Below are positions 19,062-27,739 of a stretch of DNA of 64,000 nt, one piece after another. The stretch is from positions 5,175,625 through 5,239,624 of the forward strand of contig NZ_LR733817.1 of the NCBI RefSeq assembly GCF_902506165.1. Reading direction: 5' to 3'. Both the position numbers and the translations under genes were made by a program. The DNA comes from Bosea sp. 29B (GTDB lineage: Bacteria > Pseudomonadota > Alphaproteobacteria > Rhizobiales > Beijerinckiaceae). The notes under the pieces are model-generated. The model ran no database searches. It was not told the origin of the DNA and saw only the letters and a list, made by a program, of their open reading frames with translations. Every line of letters starts with the position of its first letter. Position 1 is the first letter of the stretch.

Positions 19062-21761
19062 ATGGCCGACATCAGTCTCGAAGCCGTCACCGGCAAACTC
19101 AACCGCGTCGGCTATGAAGCCTTCATCCAGGCGCTGCGCCAGGCGAAGGGGGCCGGCAACCGCAATGTCGAGCTGGCGCATTGGCTTGCCCAGATTCTGC
19201 AGCGGCGCTCGACCGACATCGGGCTGACCGCGCAGCATTACGGCCTCGACATGGCTCGCCTCGCCACCGATATCGGCGGCGTCATCGAGGGCTTCCGCAA
19301 GAACGAGACGGAGATGCCCGGCGTCGCCAACAACGTCGTCGACGTGCTCGACCGCGGCTGGCACTACGCCACCCTGTTCTTCGGCGAGACCCAGATCCGC
19401 AGCGGCCATGTCCTGGTCGCGGCGCTGAAATCGCTTGAGCTCAAGCGGGCGCTGACCGGCATCTCCAAGGAGTTCGGCAAGATCCCGGTCGAGGAGCTTG
19501 CCGCTGGCTATGCCAAGATCTGGAAGGACTCCGAAGAGGAGAACCTGCGGCCGATGGACGGCTCGGGGCTGCGCGCCGCCGGCACGCCTGGCGCCGAGCA
19601 GGCGGATGGCGCCAAGGGCACAACGGCGCTGGACCGCTTCTCGCAGGACCTGACCGAAAAGGCACGCTCGGGCACGATGGACCCGATCCTCGGACGCGAC
19701 GACGAGATCCGCCAGGTCATCGACGTGCTGATGCGTCGGCGCCAGAACAACCCGATCCTCACCGGCGAGGCCGGTGTCGGCAAGACCGCGATCGCCGAGG
19801 GTTTTGCCCAGCGCATCGTCGCCGGCGACGTGCCGCCGCCCTTGCGCGGGGTCAAGGTCTGCGCCCTCGACATCGGCCTGATGCAGGCTGGCGCCTCGAT
19901 GAAGGGCGAGTTCGAGCAGCGCCTGCGCTCGGTCATCGACGAGGTCCAGTCTTCGCCGACGCCGGTGATCCTGTTCATCGACGAGGCGCATACGCTGATC
20001 GGCGCCGGTGGCCCTGCCGGCACGGGCGACGCGGCCAACCTGCTCAAGCCCGCTCTGGCCCGCGGCACCTTGCGCACCGTTGCGGCGACGACCTGGTCGG
20101 AATACCGCCAGTATTTCGAGAAGGATCCGGCGCTGACCCGGCGCTTCCAGCCGGTGCAGGTCGACGAGCCGGACGTGGTGCGCTGCTGCACCATGCTGCG
20201 CGGCCTGATCGGGCCGATGGAGAAGCATCACAAGGTCCGCATCTCCGATGCCGCCATCGTCGCGGCCGTTCAGCTCTCCTCGCGCTACATTCCGGCGCGG
20301 CAATTGCCCGACAAGGCGGTGAGCCTGCTCGACACCGCCTGCGCCCGCGTGGCGATCAGCCAGACTGCGACGCCCGCCGCGATCGAGGATGCCCGTGTCG
20401 CCATAGCGGCGCTCGAAAAGGAGAAGATCGCCCTGATCGCCGACAAGGATCTCGGCGACGCCACCGACGAGCGCCTCGGCAAGATCGACGAGGAAAGCGC
20501 CGCGCTGAAGGCGAAGCTGGAGACGCTCGAAGCCGACTGGGCCTCCGAACTCGCGATCGTCGAGGAGATCACGCTGCTGCGCGGCAAGCTCGGCGAGAAG
20601 GCGGCCGCTGAGGCTGCTACCGCCGACGGCGAGGCAGCGGCCGAGGCTGCGCCTGCCGAGGCGCCGGCCGATCCCGAGGCGACGCGCGCCAGCCTGCGTG
20701 AGAAGTTCGACACGCTCGGCGCGATCGATCCGGCCAATCGGATGATCTACGCCCATGTCGACGAGCAATCGGTCGCCTCCGTCGTCTCCGACTGGACCGG
20801 CATTCCGGTCGGCCGCATGGTCAAGGACGAGATCGAGACCGTGCTCAACCTCGCCGCGACGCTGAACAAGCGCGTGGTCGGGCAGGGACATGGCATCGGC
20901 ATGATCGCCAAGCGCATCGAGACCAACCGCGCCAAGCTCGACAATCCCAACAAGCCGATCGGCGTGTTCATGCTTTGCGGCCCGTCGGGCGTCGGCAAGA
21001 CCGAGACGGCGCTGGCACTGGCCGAGTCGCTCTATGGCGGCGAGCAGAACGTCATTACCATCAATATGAGCGAGTTCCAGGAGGCGCACACCGTCTCGAC
21101 GCTGAAGGGAGCGCCTCCCGGCTATGTCGGCTATGGCGAGGGTGGACGCCTCACCGAGGCCGTCAGGCGCAAGCCCTATTCGGTCGTGCTGCTCGACGAG
21201 GTCGAGAAGGCCCATCCGGACGTGCACGAGCTGTTCTTCCAGGTCTTCGACAAGGGCATGATGGAGGACGGCACCGGCCGGCGCATCGACTTCAAGAACA
21301 CGCTGATCATCCTGACCTCGAATGTCGGCACCGACGAGATCATGCGCATGGCCGGCGACGAGGGCAGCCGTCCGGATTCCGAGGAACTCGCCATCGCTTT
21401 GCGGCCGGCGCTGCTCAAGGTCTTCCCACCGGCGCTGATCGGCCGCCTGGTCACGATCCCGTACTACCCGCTCTCCGGCGAGATGCTTGGTGGCATCGTC
21501 AGGCTGCAGCTCGGGCGTATCGGCAAGCGCCTGCGCGACAATCACAACGCCGCCTTCACCTATGACGACGCGGTGGTCGAGCACATCGTCGCCCAGTGCA
21601 ACGACCCGGATTCGGGCGGGCGCATGATCGACAACATCATCACCAACTCGATGCTGCCGGCGCTCTCGCGCAGCATCCTCAACCTGCAATTGGAGAAGAA
21701 GCCGCTGACCGAGGCGAAGGTCACGATCGAGGACGGCGCCTTCCACTACGCCTGCAGTTGA
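19062..21761 (+). CDS. tssH: T6SS sheath-recycling AAA+ ATPase TssH (ClpV)
   Basis: Hexameric unfoldase that disassembles contracted TssB/TssC sheaths. The 899-residue protein has an N-terminal Clp_N repeat domain (about 1-155) and AAA-1 with Walker A GEAGVGKT (about 234-241) and Walker B FIDEAH. A coiled-coil insertion follows, with an Ala/Glu-rich stretch near residues 515-545, then AAA-2 with Walker A GPSGVGKT (about 640-647) and VVLLDEVEKAH. It is distinguished from housekeeping ClpB by its context and divergent N-domain. It is the last recognisable T6SS gene of the plus-strand operon; a 189-nt spacer with an inverted repeat follows. Confidence 0.96.
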   Translation: MADISLEAVTGKLNRVGYEAFIQALRQAKGAGNRNVELAHWLAQILQRRSTDIGLTAQHYGLDMARLATDIGGVIEGFRKNETEMPGVANNVVDVLDRGWHYATLFFGETQIRSGHVLVAALKSLELKRALTGISKEFGKIPVEELAAGYAKIWKDSEEENLRPMDGSGLRAAGTPGAEQADGAKGTTALDRFSQDLTEKARSGTMDPILGRDDEIRQVIDVLMRRRQNNPILTGEAGVGKTAIAEGFAQRIVAGDVPPPLRGVKVCALDIGLMQAGASMKGEFEQRLRSVIDEVQSSPTPVILFIDEAHTLIGAGGPAGTGDAANLLKPALARGTLRTVAATTWSEYRQYFEKDPALTRRFQPVQVDEPDVVRCCTMLRGLIGPMEKHHKVRISDAAIVAAVQLSSRYIPARQLPDKAVSLLDTACARVAISQTATPAAIEDARVAIAALEKEKIALIADKDLGDATDERLGKIDEESAALKAKLETLEADWASELAIVEEITLLRGKLGEKAAAEAATADGEAAAEAAPAEAPADPEATRASLREKFDTLGAIDPANRMIYAHVDEQSVASVVSDWTGIPVGRMVKDEIETVLNLAATLNKRVVGQGHGIGMIAKRIETNRAKLDNPNKPIGVFMLCGPSGVGKTETALALAESLYGGEQNVITINMSEFQEAHTVSTLKGAPPGYVGYGEGGRLTEAVRRKPYSVVLLDEVEKAHPDVHELFFQVFDKGMMEDGTGRRIDFKNTLIILTSNVGTDEIMRMAGDEGSRPDSEELAIALRPALLKVFPPALIGRLVTIPYYPLSGEMLGGIVRLQLGRIGKRLRDNHNAAFTYDDAVVEHIVAQCNDPDSGGRMIDNIITNSMLPALSRSILNLQLEKKPLTEAKVTIEDGAFHYACS

Positions 21762-21798
21762 CGAGCGGCCTACGCGATCGTCATCGCAAGCGTAAGCG

Positions 21799-21840
21799 AA
21801 GCAATCCAGGGCGGCAGCGTCCGGCCGCGCTGGATTGCTT
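21799..21840. repeat. Intergenic inverted repeat after tssH
   Basis: Perfect 11-bp arms AAGCAATCCAG / CTGGATTGCTT enclose a GC-rich 20-nt core. The flanking sequence (CATCGCAAGCGTAAGCGAAG) looks like the degenerate shoulder of a dispersed element common in Hyphomicrobiales intergenic regions. It probably marks the end of the T6SS transcript. Confidence 0.6.
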
Positions 21841-21950
21841 GGTCGCAGGGCTCCACGGTGATGGAGCAGAGGCCGGGCTCAGCGAAAGTATCGCCGCCGA
21901 TCTCAGTTTGAGATATACTTGCGCCGTGCGATCGGAGCGGAAACAGAGAC

Positions 21951-23270
21951 GTGCAACCGGTTCGCCTGAAACGACGGCCCGACGAGGCCGCCAGCACGAC
22001 CTCTCTCCAGCCGGAGAGCAACACGCCGCGGCGTCCACGCAGCGGCGGCGGACGATCGGGATCTGGACGTGGGGGCCTGTTGCCCTGGTCGCTCGCCGTG
22101 CTGGCCATCATCGGCGCCGGGGTCACCGGCTATCTGCTCTATGAGGAGAAGAGCCGCGTCGCCGCGCTCCAGCAGGAGCAGGCCATCCTGCAGAGCAGCT
22201 ATGACGAGAAGCTCAAGGCGCTGCAGCGCCGGCTCGTGAGCGCGATCGTCGCCTCCGGCAATTCACCCGGCCTGCCGGCGCAGCCGGGCCAGCCAGCCGC
22301 CTCCGGCAAGGCGGGCGACCAGCTCGCCGACCTGATCACCCGCCAGATCGAGCTGGAGGCCCGCCAGGCCCTGCTCGGCGCGCTGACCGGCCAAGCCGTC
22401 GGCCCGATCTTGCCGCAGGGCGGCGCGCAGGCGCCGGGCGGCAACCAGTTCGCCGACGGTCAGAACGTGCTCGACCGCGTCAATCCCGCCGTGCTGGCGC
22501 AGCAGCGCCGGCAGGTGGCGGCGGCGGTCAAGGCAGCCGAGACCATGTCGCTCGACCAGCGCATCGTCATCCTCGGCCAGTCGCTCGACCGGGTGCAGAA
22601 CGGTCAGAACCAGCAGCTCCCGGCGCTCGGGCGCCAGCTCGTCGGCCGCGTGCAGGAGGTGAAGACGGCGCTGACCGAGATCGGGCTCGACCCGGCCAAG
22701 GTCAAGCTGCCGCCGGGCCGGCCGGGCATGGGCGGTCCGCTCATCCCGATAACGGTGAAGCCCGGCACATTCGAGCATGCGCTGATGCAGCTCGGCGAGG
22801 CGAGGGCGGTCTTCGGCCGCTGGCGCGACCTGGCGGCGATCGTGCCGTTCCAGCGCCCGCTCGAAGGCGACGACAGCACGACCAGCAATTTCGGCCCGCG
22901 CAGCGATCCGTTCACTGGCGGCACTGCGATGCATGCCGGCATGGATTTCCGTGGCGAGACCGGCACACCGGTCCGCGCCGCGGGGGCAGGCAAGGTGCTG
23001 CGCGCCGAGGTCGCCGGCGGCTATGGCAATCTCGTCGAGCTCGACCACGGCAATGGCGTCACCACGCGCTATGGCCACCTCTCGGCCTTCGACGTCAAGG
23101 AAGGCCAACTCGTCGCCGCCGGCCAGGTCATCGGCCGCGTCGGCTCGACCGGCCGCTCGACCGGGCCGCATCTCCATTACGAGACGCGGCTGTCGGACGA
23201 GGCGCGCAACCCGCTGAAATTCATCCAGACCGGCGACAAGCTGACGGTCGGGCCGAGCGGGTTGCGTTGA
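21951..23270 (+). CDS. Membrane-anchored M23-family metallopeptidase (LytM domain)
   Basis: Predicted cell-wall endopeptidase or regulator of 439 residues. A positively charged cytoplasmic tail of about 45 residues precedes one TM (about 46-65, LPWSLAVLAIIGAGVTGYLL), then a coiled coil (about 68-100) and a linker. The C-terminal M23 domain has zinc ligands at H328 and D332 (HAGMD) and the HLH motif at 407-409, so it should be catalytically competent. The start is a GTG; no ATG fits better. It resembles common housekeeping M23 proteins of Hyphomicrobiales and is not necessarily linked to the T6SS genes upstream. The long inverted repeat 22 nt downstream probably ends its transcript. Confidence 0.9.
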   Translation: MQPVRLKRRPDEAASTTSLQPESNTPRRPRSGGGRSGSGRGGLLPWSLAVLAIIGAGVTGYLLYEEKSRVAALQQEQAILQSSYDEKLKALQRRLVSAIVASGNSPGLPAQPGQPAASGKAGDQLADLITRQIELEARQALLGALTGQAVGPILPQGGAQAPGGNQFADGQNVLDRVNPAVLAQQRRQVAAAVKAAETMSLDQRIVILGQSLDRVQNGQNQQLPALGRQLVGRVQEVKTALTEIGLDPAKVKLPPGRPGMGGPLIPITVKPGTFEHALMQLGEARAVFGRWRDLAAIVPFQRPLEGDDSTTSNFGPRSDPFTGGTAMHAGMDFRGETGTPVRAAGAGKVLRAEVAGGYGNLVELDHGNGVTTRYGHLSAFDVKEGQLVAAGQVIGRVGSTGRSTGPHLHYETRLSDEARNPLKFIQTGDKLTVGPSGLR

Positions 23271-23291
23271 GGGCAAGTCAGCAGCTTTCTC

Positions 23292-23407
23292 AGCCCTCAT
23301 CCTGAGGAGCCGCGCAGCGGCGTCTCGAAGGATGCTCCAGGAGGCTCCGGAACCAGCTGGACCATCCTTCGAGACGCGATCTACGATCGCTCCTCAGGAT
23401 GAGGGCT
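23292..23407. repeat. Long intergenic inverted repeat between convergent genes
   Basis: Outer arms of 19 nt (AGCCCTCATCCTGAGGAGC and its exact complement at 23389-23407) and inner arms around GTCTCGAAGGATG / CATCCTTCGAGAC make an almost complete hairpin. It lies between the M23 gene and the convergent SnoaL-like gene and could work as a bidirectional terminator. The CTCATCCTGAGGAGC core is familiar from dispersed repeats in this bacterial order. Confidence 0.75.
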
Positions 23408-23444
23408 AAGTGGACTGCCGGGTCCGAAGTGGTTCTGAGCCGGC

Positions 23445-23819
23445 CTACCCGACCACCTGCCAGGCGCTTCCGGTATCGTAGAAGAAGCGCTCTTCGGCGA
23501 TGCGGTCGCCGCGCCAGCGCTGGAAGGCGAGCTCTTCGAGCCGGCGCGTCACGCCTGTCTTGTCGATCGCGTCGAAGATCCAGCGTACGACGACATGGTC
23601 TCCGTCGACCAGCACCGCGACGGGCGGATGCGTGTGCATCTTGTTGAGCCGCTCCAGCGCCCGCGCCTCATGCGCCATCAGAACCTCGCGGCCGCGGCGC
23701 GGCTCGTTGGCGTTCTCCTGCATGGTCGCGTCGTCGGTGTAGAAATCGCGGATGGCGCCGACATGGTCGCCGCTGACCACTGCGGCGATGAAGGCATCCA
23801 CTCTGGCGCGCTCAGGCAT
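23445..23819 (-). CDS. SnoaL-like / NTF2-fold protein
   Basis: Small cytoplasmic protein of about 124 residues with the alpha+beta cone pattern of the SnoaL-like/NTF2 superfamily. It has an N-terminal helix (RVDAFIAAVVSGDHVGAIRDFY), the TDDATMQEN segment, and C-terminal strands (VVVRWIFDAI, RLEELAFQRWRGDRIAEERFFYD). The ATG at 23819 has GGAG 6 nt upstream; in-frame ATGs at 23825 and 23831 are alternatives. Such proteins include isomerases, hydrolases and simple binding proteins, so no reaction can be assigned. It converges with the M23 gene across the inverted repeat. Confidence 0.8.
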   Translation of the reverse strand: MPERARVDAFIAAVVSGDHVGAIRDFYTDDATMQENANEPRRGREVLMAHEARALERLNKMHTHPPVAVLVDGDHVVVRWIFDAIDKTGVTRRLEELAFQRWRGDRIAEERFFYDTGSAWQVVG

Positions 23820-23885
23820 TGTCATCTCCATCTCGTCCAGCCGAGATGGGGAGAGTAGCTGCGTCCACAACGGAGCCTGTCAGCA

Positions 23886-24077
23886 TCAGCTCCGGCGCTC
23901 GGGCGCGCCGGGCTTGGTCGGGCTTTCCGGTGCGACTGGATCACTGGCGGGAAAGGTGTCCTCCAGCGCCCGGTCGAGCTGACGGTCTCCCTTGCCGCCC
24001 GCCTTCTTCTCGTCCTTGCGCTGCTCGCGCTGCTCCTTGCGCAAGCTCTCCACCGCCTGGTTCGCGGAATGTGCCAC
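23886..24077 (-). CDS. Small conserved hypothetical protein with FPASDP motif
   Basis: Very hydrophilic, charged protein of 63 residues with a GTG start preceded by GGGGG. The C-terminal half contains DRALEDTFPASDPVAP. This LEDTFPASDP motif recurs, from memory, in many small uncharacterised proteobacterial proteins, which supports it being real. No signal peptide, TM or Cys is present and the function is unknown. It lies 66 nt upstream of the SnoaL-like gene on the same strand. Confidence 0.7.
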   Translation of the reverse strand: MAHSANQAVESLRKEQREQRKDEKKAGGKGDRQLDRALEDTFPASDPVAPESPTKPGAPERRS

Positions 24078-24393
24078 GGCATTCCCCCTGTTGCGTCGCA
24101 GGGCCAGCCTGCATGTCCATTCAACGCAGGAGCCGAAGCGAAAGTTCCTATCGCAACGGCTCAGACGCGCCTGTGAGTACGATGCGGAGTACGTGGAGCA
24201 GGAAGGATATTCTCCTTCTTCCTCGAAATAAGAAAATTCACGCTATCTGATGTAAATTGATTGGCCGGCATTCAGGTTATATGTGGATTGTTCGATTTAC
24301 AGAACATCCCACTGACCGTTGGTACGGCAGGTGGCGGCAGGCGAGGGCGGCATCGAGCTGTCCGCGTCGGCCTCGCCTGCGCAGAGCAAGCAC
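24078..24393. other. Spacer upstream of cysH
   Basis: No convincing gene lies here. The segment 24225-24300 is markedly AT-rich for this genome (AAATAAGAAAATTCACGC and following) and probably holds the cysHDN promoter. A short inverted repeat GAAGGA / TCCTTC lies near 24206-24222. No recognisable riboswitch was found. The cysH frame remains open upstream, so the true start may lie within this segment (GTG 24331 or TTG 24319). Confidence 0.4.
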
Positions 24394-25152
24394 ATGTTCG
24401 AGTTGCAGGACCAGGCCGAAAACCTCAACGCTGCGTTCGGAACGTCGGATGCAGCCGAGCGCCTCGCAGGATTGGTGCGGCAGATCGCAGGCCGCCTCGT
24501 CTTCACCACCAGCTTCGGCCTCGAAGACCAGGTCGTCACTCACCTGATCGCGACGCAGAACCTGCCGATCGAGATCGTCACGCTCGATACCGGCCGGCTC
24601 TTCGGCGAAGTCCATGCGCTCTGGGCGGAGACCGAGGCGCGCTACGGCATCACGATCACGCCGTTCTATCCGCGTCATGACGCTGTCGAGGCCTTCGTGC
24701 TCGGCCACGGCATCAACGGCTTCTACAATTCCATCGAGGCCCGCAAGGCCTGCTGCAATGTCCGCAAGGTCGAGCCGCTCGGCCGAGCGCTCGCCGGAGC
24801 TGCCGCCTGGATCACCGGCCTGCGTGCCGACCAGTCGGCCGCGCGGGGTGGCGTCGCACTCGCTGAGGCCGACCGGGAGCGCGGCCTGATCAAGCTGAAC
24901 CCTCTGCTCGACTGGTCGCGCGACCAGGCGCTGGCCTTCGCCCGCGAGCAAGACGTTCCACTGAACCCGCTGCATGAGAAGGGTTTCCTCTCGATCGGCT
25001 GCCAGCCCTGCACCCGCGCCATCCAGCCGGGCGAGCCCGAGCGGGCCGGGCGCTGGTGGTGGGAAGAGGAAGCCGCCAAGGAGTGCGGCCTGCATGTCGG
25101 CCCGGACGGCCGGTTGGTGCGGTCGAAGCCGGCCGCGGAGGTTTTGGCGTGA
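24394..25152 (+). CDS. cysH: Assimilatory adenylyl-sulfate (APS) reductase CysH
   Basis: Reduces activated sulfate to sulfite with thioredoxin in assimilatory sulfur metabolism. The protein has the PAPS-reductase fold with [15 protein letters not shown] near the N-terminus. Four cysteines match the [4Fe-4S] ligands of APS-type reductases: CC at about 120-121 and CQPC at about 203-206. The catalytic Cys is in ECGLH (about 230-234). The cluster cysteines, and the absence of a CysC kinase domain here, point to APS rather than PAPS as substrate. The ATG at 24394 gives 252 residues; GTG 24331 or TTG 24319 would add 21-25. Its stop overlaps the cysD start. Confidence 0.92.
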   Translation: MFELQDQAENLNAAFGTSDAAERLAGLVRQIAGRLVFTTSFGLEDQVVTHLIATQNLPIEIVTLDTGRLFGEVHALWAETEARYGITITPFYPRHDAVEAFVLGHGINGFYNSIEARKACCNVRKVEPLGRALAGAAAWITGLRADQSAARGGVALAEADRERGLIKLNPLLDWSRDQALAFAREQDVPLNPLHEKGFLSIGCQPCTRAIQPGEPERAGRWWWEEEAAKECGLHVGPDGRLVRSKPAAEVLA

Positions 25153-26051
25153 TCCAGCTCAGTCATCTGCAGAAGCTCGAAGCCGAGGCGATCTTCATCA
25201 TCCGCGAGGTCGCCGCGACCTGCGAGAAGCCTGTGCTGCTCTATTCGATCGGCAAGGACTCCGCTGTCCTGCTGCATCTCGTCATGAAGGCCTTCTACCC
25301 CGGCAAGCCGCCATTCCCGCTGCTTCATGTCGATACGACCTGGAAGTTCCGGGATATGATCGCCTTCCGCGACCAGACCGCCAGCCGGCTCGGGCTCGAC
25401 CTGATCGTGCATGTCAACGAGGAAGGTGTACGCGCCGGCGTGAATCCGTTCGCCTCCGGCTCGCGGCTCCATACCGACGTGATGAAGACGCAAGGGCTGA
25501 AGCAGGCCCTCGACAGATACGGCTTCGACGCGGCCTTCGGTGGCGCCCGTCGCGACGAGGAGAAGAGCCGCGCCAAGGAGCGTGTGTTCTCGCTGCGCTC
25601 GGCCCAGCACCGCTGGGATCCGAAGAACCAGCGGCCGGAGCCCTGGCGGCTGTTCAACACGCGCAAGGCCCAGGGCGAGAGCTTCCGCGTCTTCCCGCTC
25701 TCCAATTGGACCGAGAAGGACGTCTGGGACTACATCGCGCTCGAGAACATCCCGGTCGTGCCGCTGTATTTCGCCGCGCCGCGTCCGGTGGTCCGCCGCA
25801 ACGGCGCCTGGATCATGCGTGACGACGAGCGCATGGAGTTGCTGCCCGGCGAGAAGCTTGAAACCCGCATGGTCCGCTTCCGCACGCTCGGCTGCTACCC
25901 GTTGACCGGGGCGGTCGAGAGCGAGGCGGCGAACCTCACCGACATCATCGCCGAGATGCGGGCGTCACGCTCCTCCGAGCGCGAGGGTCGGGTCATCGAC
26001 CATGACGGCTCCGGCTCGATGGAGCAGAAGAAGCAGGAAGGCTATTTCTGA
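25149..26051 (+). CDS. cysD: Sulfate adenylyltransferase small subunit CysD
   Basis: ATP sulfurylase catalytic subunit: sulfate plus ATP gives APS plus PPi, driven by GTP hydrolysis in CysN. The 300-residue length matches the family. The PP-loop SIGKDS is at residues 33-38. [12 protein letters not shown] and the [15 protein letters not shown] segment near the C-terminus are characteristic. The start is a GTG overlapping the cysH stop (GTGA); earlier in-frame codons lie inside cysH. The cysD stop overlaps the cysN ATG by one base, so the three genes form one translationally coupled operon. Confidence 0.96.
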   Translation: MIQLSHLQKLEAEAIFIIREVAATCEKPVLLYSIGKDSAVLLHLVMKAFYPGKPPFPLLHVDTTWKFRDMIAFRDQTASRLGLDLIVHVNEEGVRAGVNPFASGSRLHTDVMKTQGLKQALDRYGFDAAFGGARRDEEKSRAKERVFSLRSAQHRWDPKNQRPEPWRLFNTRKAQGESFRVFPLSNWTEKDVWDYIALENIPVVPLYFAAPRPVVRRNGAWIMRDDERMELLPGEKLETRMVRFRTLGCYPLTGAVESEAANLTDIIAEMRASRSSEREGRVIDHDGSGSMEQKKQEGYF

Positions 26052-27610
26052 TGGCGGCGCTCGCGAAGTTGAAGGGCCAGCCCGCTCCGGCCGGCCAGCC
26101 GCATCCCGCCAACGACCAGAGCCAACGCACCGAGGGCAGCGCTCGCGCTTTGTTGCGCTTTATCACCTGCGGTTCCGTCGATGACGGCAAGTCGACGCTG
26201 ATCGGCCGCATCCTTTACGAGGCCGGCGCAGTCTTCGACGACCAGCTCACCGCGCTCGACAGCGATTCCCGCAAATTCGGCACGCAGGGCGCGGCGCCGG
26301 ACTTCGCCCTCCTTGTCGACGGTCTCTCGGCCGAGCGCGAGCAGGGCATCACCATCGATGTCGCCTATCGCTATTTCTCGACCGATCAGCGCAGCTTCAT
26401 CGTCGCCGACACACCTGGCCACGAGCAGTATACCCGCAACATGGCGACCGGCGCTTCGACCGCCGACCTCGCCATCATCCTGATCGACGCCCGCAAGGGC
26501 CTGCTGCCGCAGACGCGCCGGCACTCGTTCATCGTCTCGCTGGTCGGCGTCCGCCATATCGTCGTCGCCGTCAACAAGATGGATCTGGTCGGCTATGACG
26601 AGGCGGTCTTCCGCCAGATCGAGCAGGACTACCGCAAGGCGGTCGCGGGCCTGGGGTTCGCCAGCATCGACTTCGTCCCGGTCTCGGCCCGCGACGGCGA
26701 GAACGTCACCAGCCTCTCCAGGCTGACACCCTGGTACCGCGGGCCGGCGCTGCTGCCTCTGCTCGAATCCGTCGTGGTCGTCGCCGAGGCGGAAATCGAA
26801 GCCGGCTTCGCCCTCCCAGTGCAATGGGTCAATCGGCCCGATCTCGATTTCCGCGGCTTCGCCGGCACGGTCGCGCGCGGGCGGCTGCGCGTCGGCGATG
26901 CGGTCGCGGCATTGCCCTCCGGCCGTCGCAGCACCATCGCGCGCATCCTCGCTCCGTCCGGCGACGTCTCGCAGGCGAGCGCCGGCCAGTCGGTGACGAT
27001 CACGCTCTCGGACGAGATCGACATCTCGCGCGGCGACGTCATCGCCTCGGTCGTGCATGCCCCGGTGGTGAAGCAGGAATTGCAGGCGCGGCTGCTCTGG
27101 ACCGGCGAGGCGGCTTTGCGCGAAGGCGGCGAGTTCATCCTCAAGCTCGCCACCGCGAATGCCAACGCCCAGATCGTGCGGCTGCACCACAGCGTCGATA
27201 TCGAAAGCTATGCCGAAGCGCCGGCGGAGAACCTGGCGATGAACGGCATCGGCCTGGCGACGCTGACGCTCGACCGGCCGCTCGCAGTGCTCGACTACAC
27301 CCATAGCCGCGAACTCGGCGGCTTCATCCTCATCGACAGGCTCAGCAACCAGACGGTCGCCTTCGGCTTCGTCGAGACCCGCACAGCTCCGAACAAGGCT
27401 CGTTCGATTGCCGAAACGGGCGCTGCCGTCCGCGTGGCTCTGCGTTTCGTCGGCTGGCGTGGTGCGCAGGAACGTCGCGCCTGGTTCGAGGCGATGAGCT
27501 GGCGCCTGGCGAGCGGAGTGTTCGTCTTCGCCGTCGTGGCGCTGTCGACGGAGCAGTGGGGTCTCGCGGCCGTGCTGGCACTCGGCGAATCGCGTTGCGG
27601 CCGCTGCTGA
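26051..27610 (+). CDS. cysN: Sulfate adenylyltransferase large subunit CysN with frameshifted C-terminal tail
   Basis: GTPase subunit of ATP sulfurylase. G1 (GSVDDGKST, 41-49), G3 (DTPGH, from 120) and G4 (NKMD, 175-178) are intact, and the elongation-factor-like beta-barrel domains follow. No APS kinase domain is fused. After about residue 470 an extra tail begins (RRAWFEAMSWRLASG) that resembles the start of a DUF2061 membrane domain, but the frame ends abruptly in LGESRCGRC. From about 27583 another frame continues the likely missing part (RPLLKGLHARLWAKK) to a stop at 27676-27678. The GTPase core should work; the tail looks broken by a frameshift or a sequence error. Confidence 0.92.
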   Translation: MAALAKLKGQPAPAGQPHPANDQSQRTEGSARALLRFITCGSVDDGKSTLIGRILYEAGAVFDDQLTALDSDSRKFGTQGAAPDFALLVDGLSAEREQGITIDVAYRYFSTDQRSFIVADTPGHEQYTRNMATGASTADLAIILIDARKGLLPQTRRHSFIVSLVGVRHIVVAVNKMDLVGYDEAVFRQIEQDYRKAVAGLGFASIDFVPVSARDGENVTSLSRLTPWYRGPALLPLLESVVVVAEAEIEAGFALPVQWVNRPDLDFRGFAGTVARGRLRVGDAVAALPSGRRSTIARILAPSGDVSQASAGQSVTITLSDEIDISRGDVIASVVHAPVVKQELQARLLWTGEAALREGGEFILKLATANANAQIVRLHHSVDIESYAEAPAENLAMNGIGLATLTLDRPLAVLDYTHSRELGGFILIDRLSNQTVAFGFVETRTAPNKARSIAETGAAVRVALRFVGWRGAQERRAWFEAMSWRLASGVFVFAVVALSTEQWGLAAVLALGESRCGRC

Positions 27611-27739
27611 AGGGCCTGCATGCTCGCTTGTGGGCAAAGAAGGCGCCGCCTTCACTCTATGACGGGGCGGGCATCTGAAGGGCGAAATCCGAAGAGCGCC
27701 GGACGGCCTTCTGCCGGCCCGGCGTTGCGCAAGCGGTGG

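Noticed and set aside
18957-21746. Long minus-strand open frame opposite tssH
   Set aside because: ClpV on the plus strand is unmistakable; the antisense translation has no family signature.
21951-23270. M23 peptidase as a T6SS effector
   Set aside because: It has an N-terminal TM and coiled coil like housekeeping envelope peptidases and is separated from tssH by a repeat-containing spacer.
23292-23407. Possible CRISPR or phage attachment site
   Set aside because: The arms are inverted, not direct, repeats with no regular spacers, and no integrase or cas gene is nearby.
24078-24393. Riboswitch upstream of cysH
   Set aside because: No SAM-type or other recognisable riboswitch core could be found by eye; only AT-rich promoter-like sequence and a short inverted repeat.
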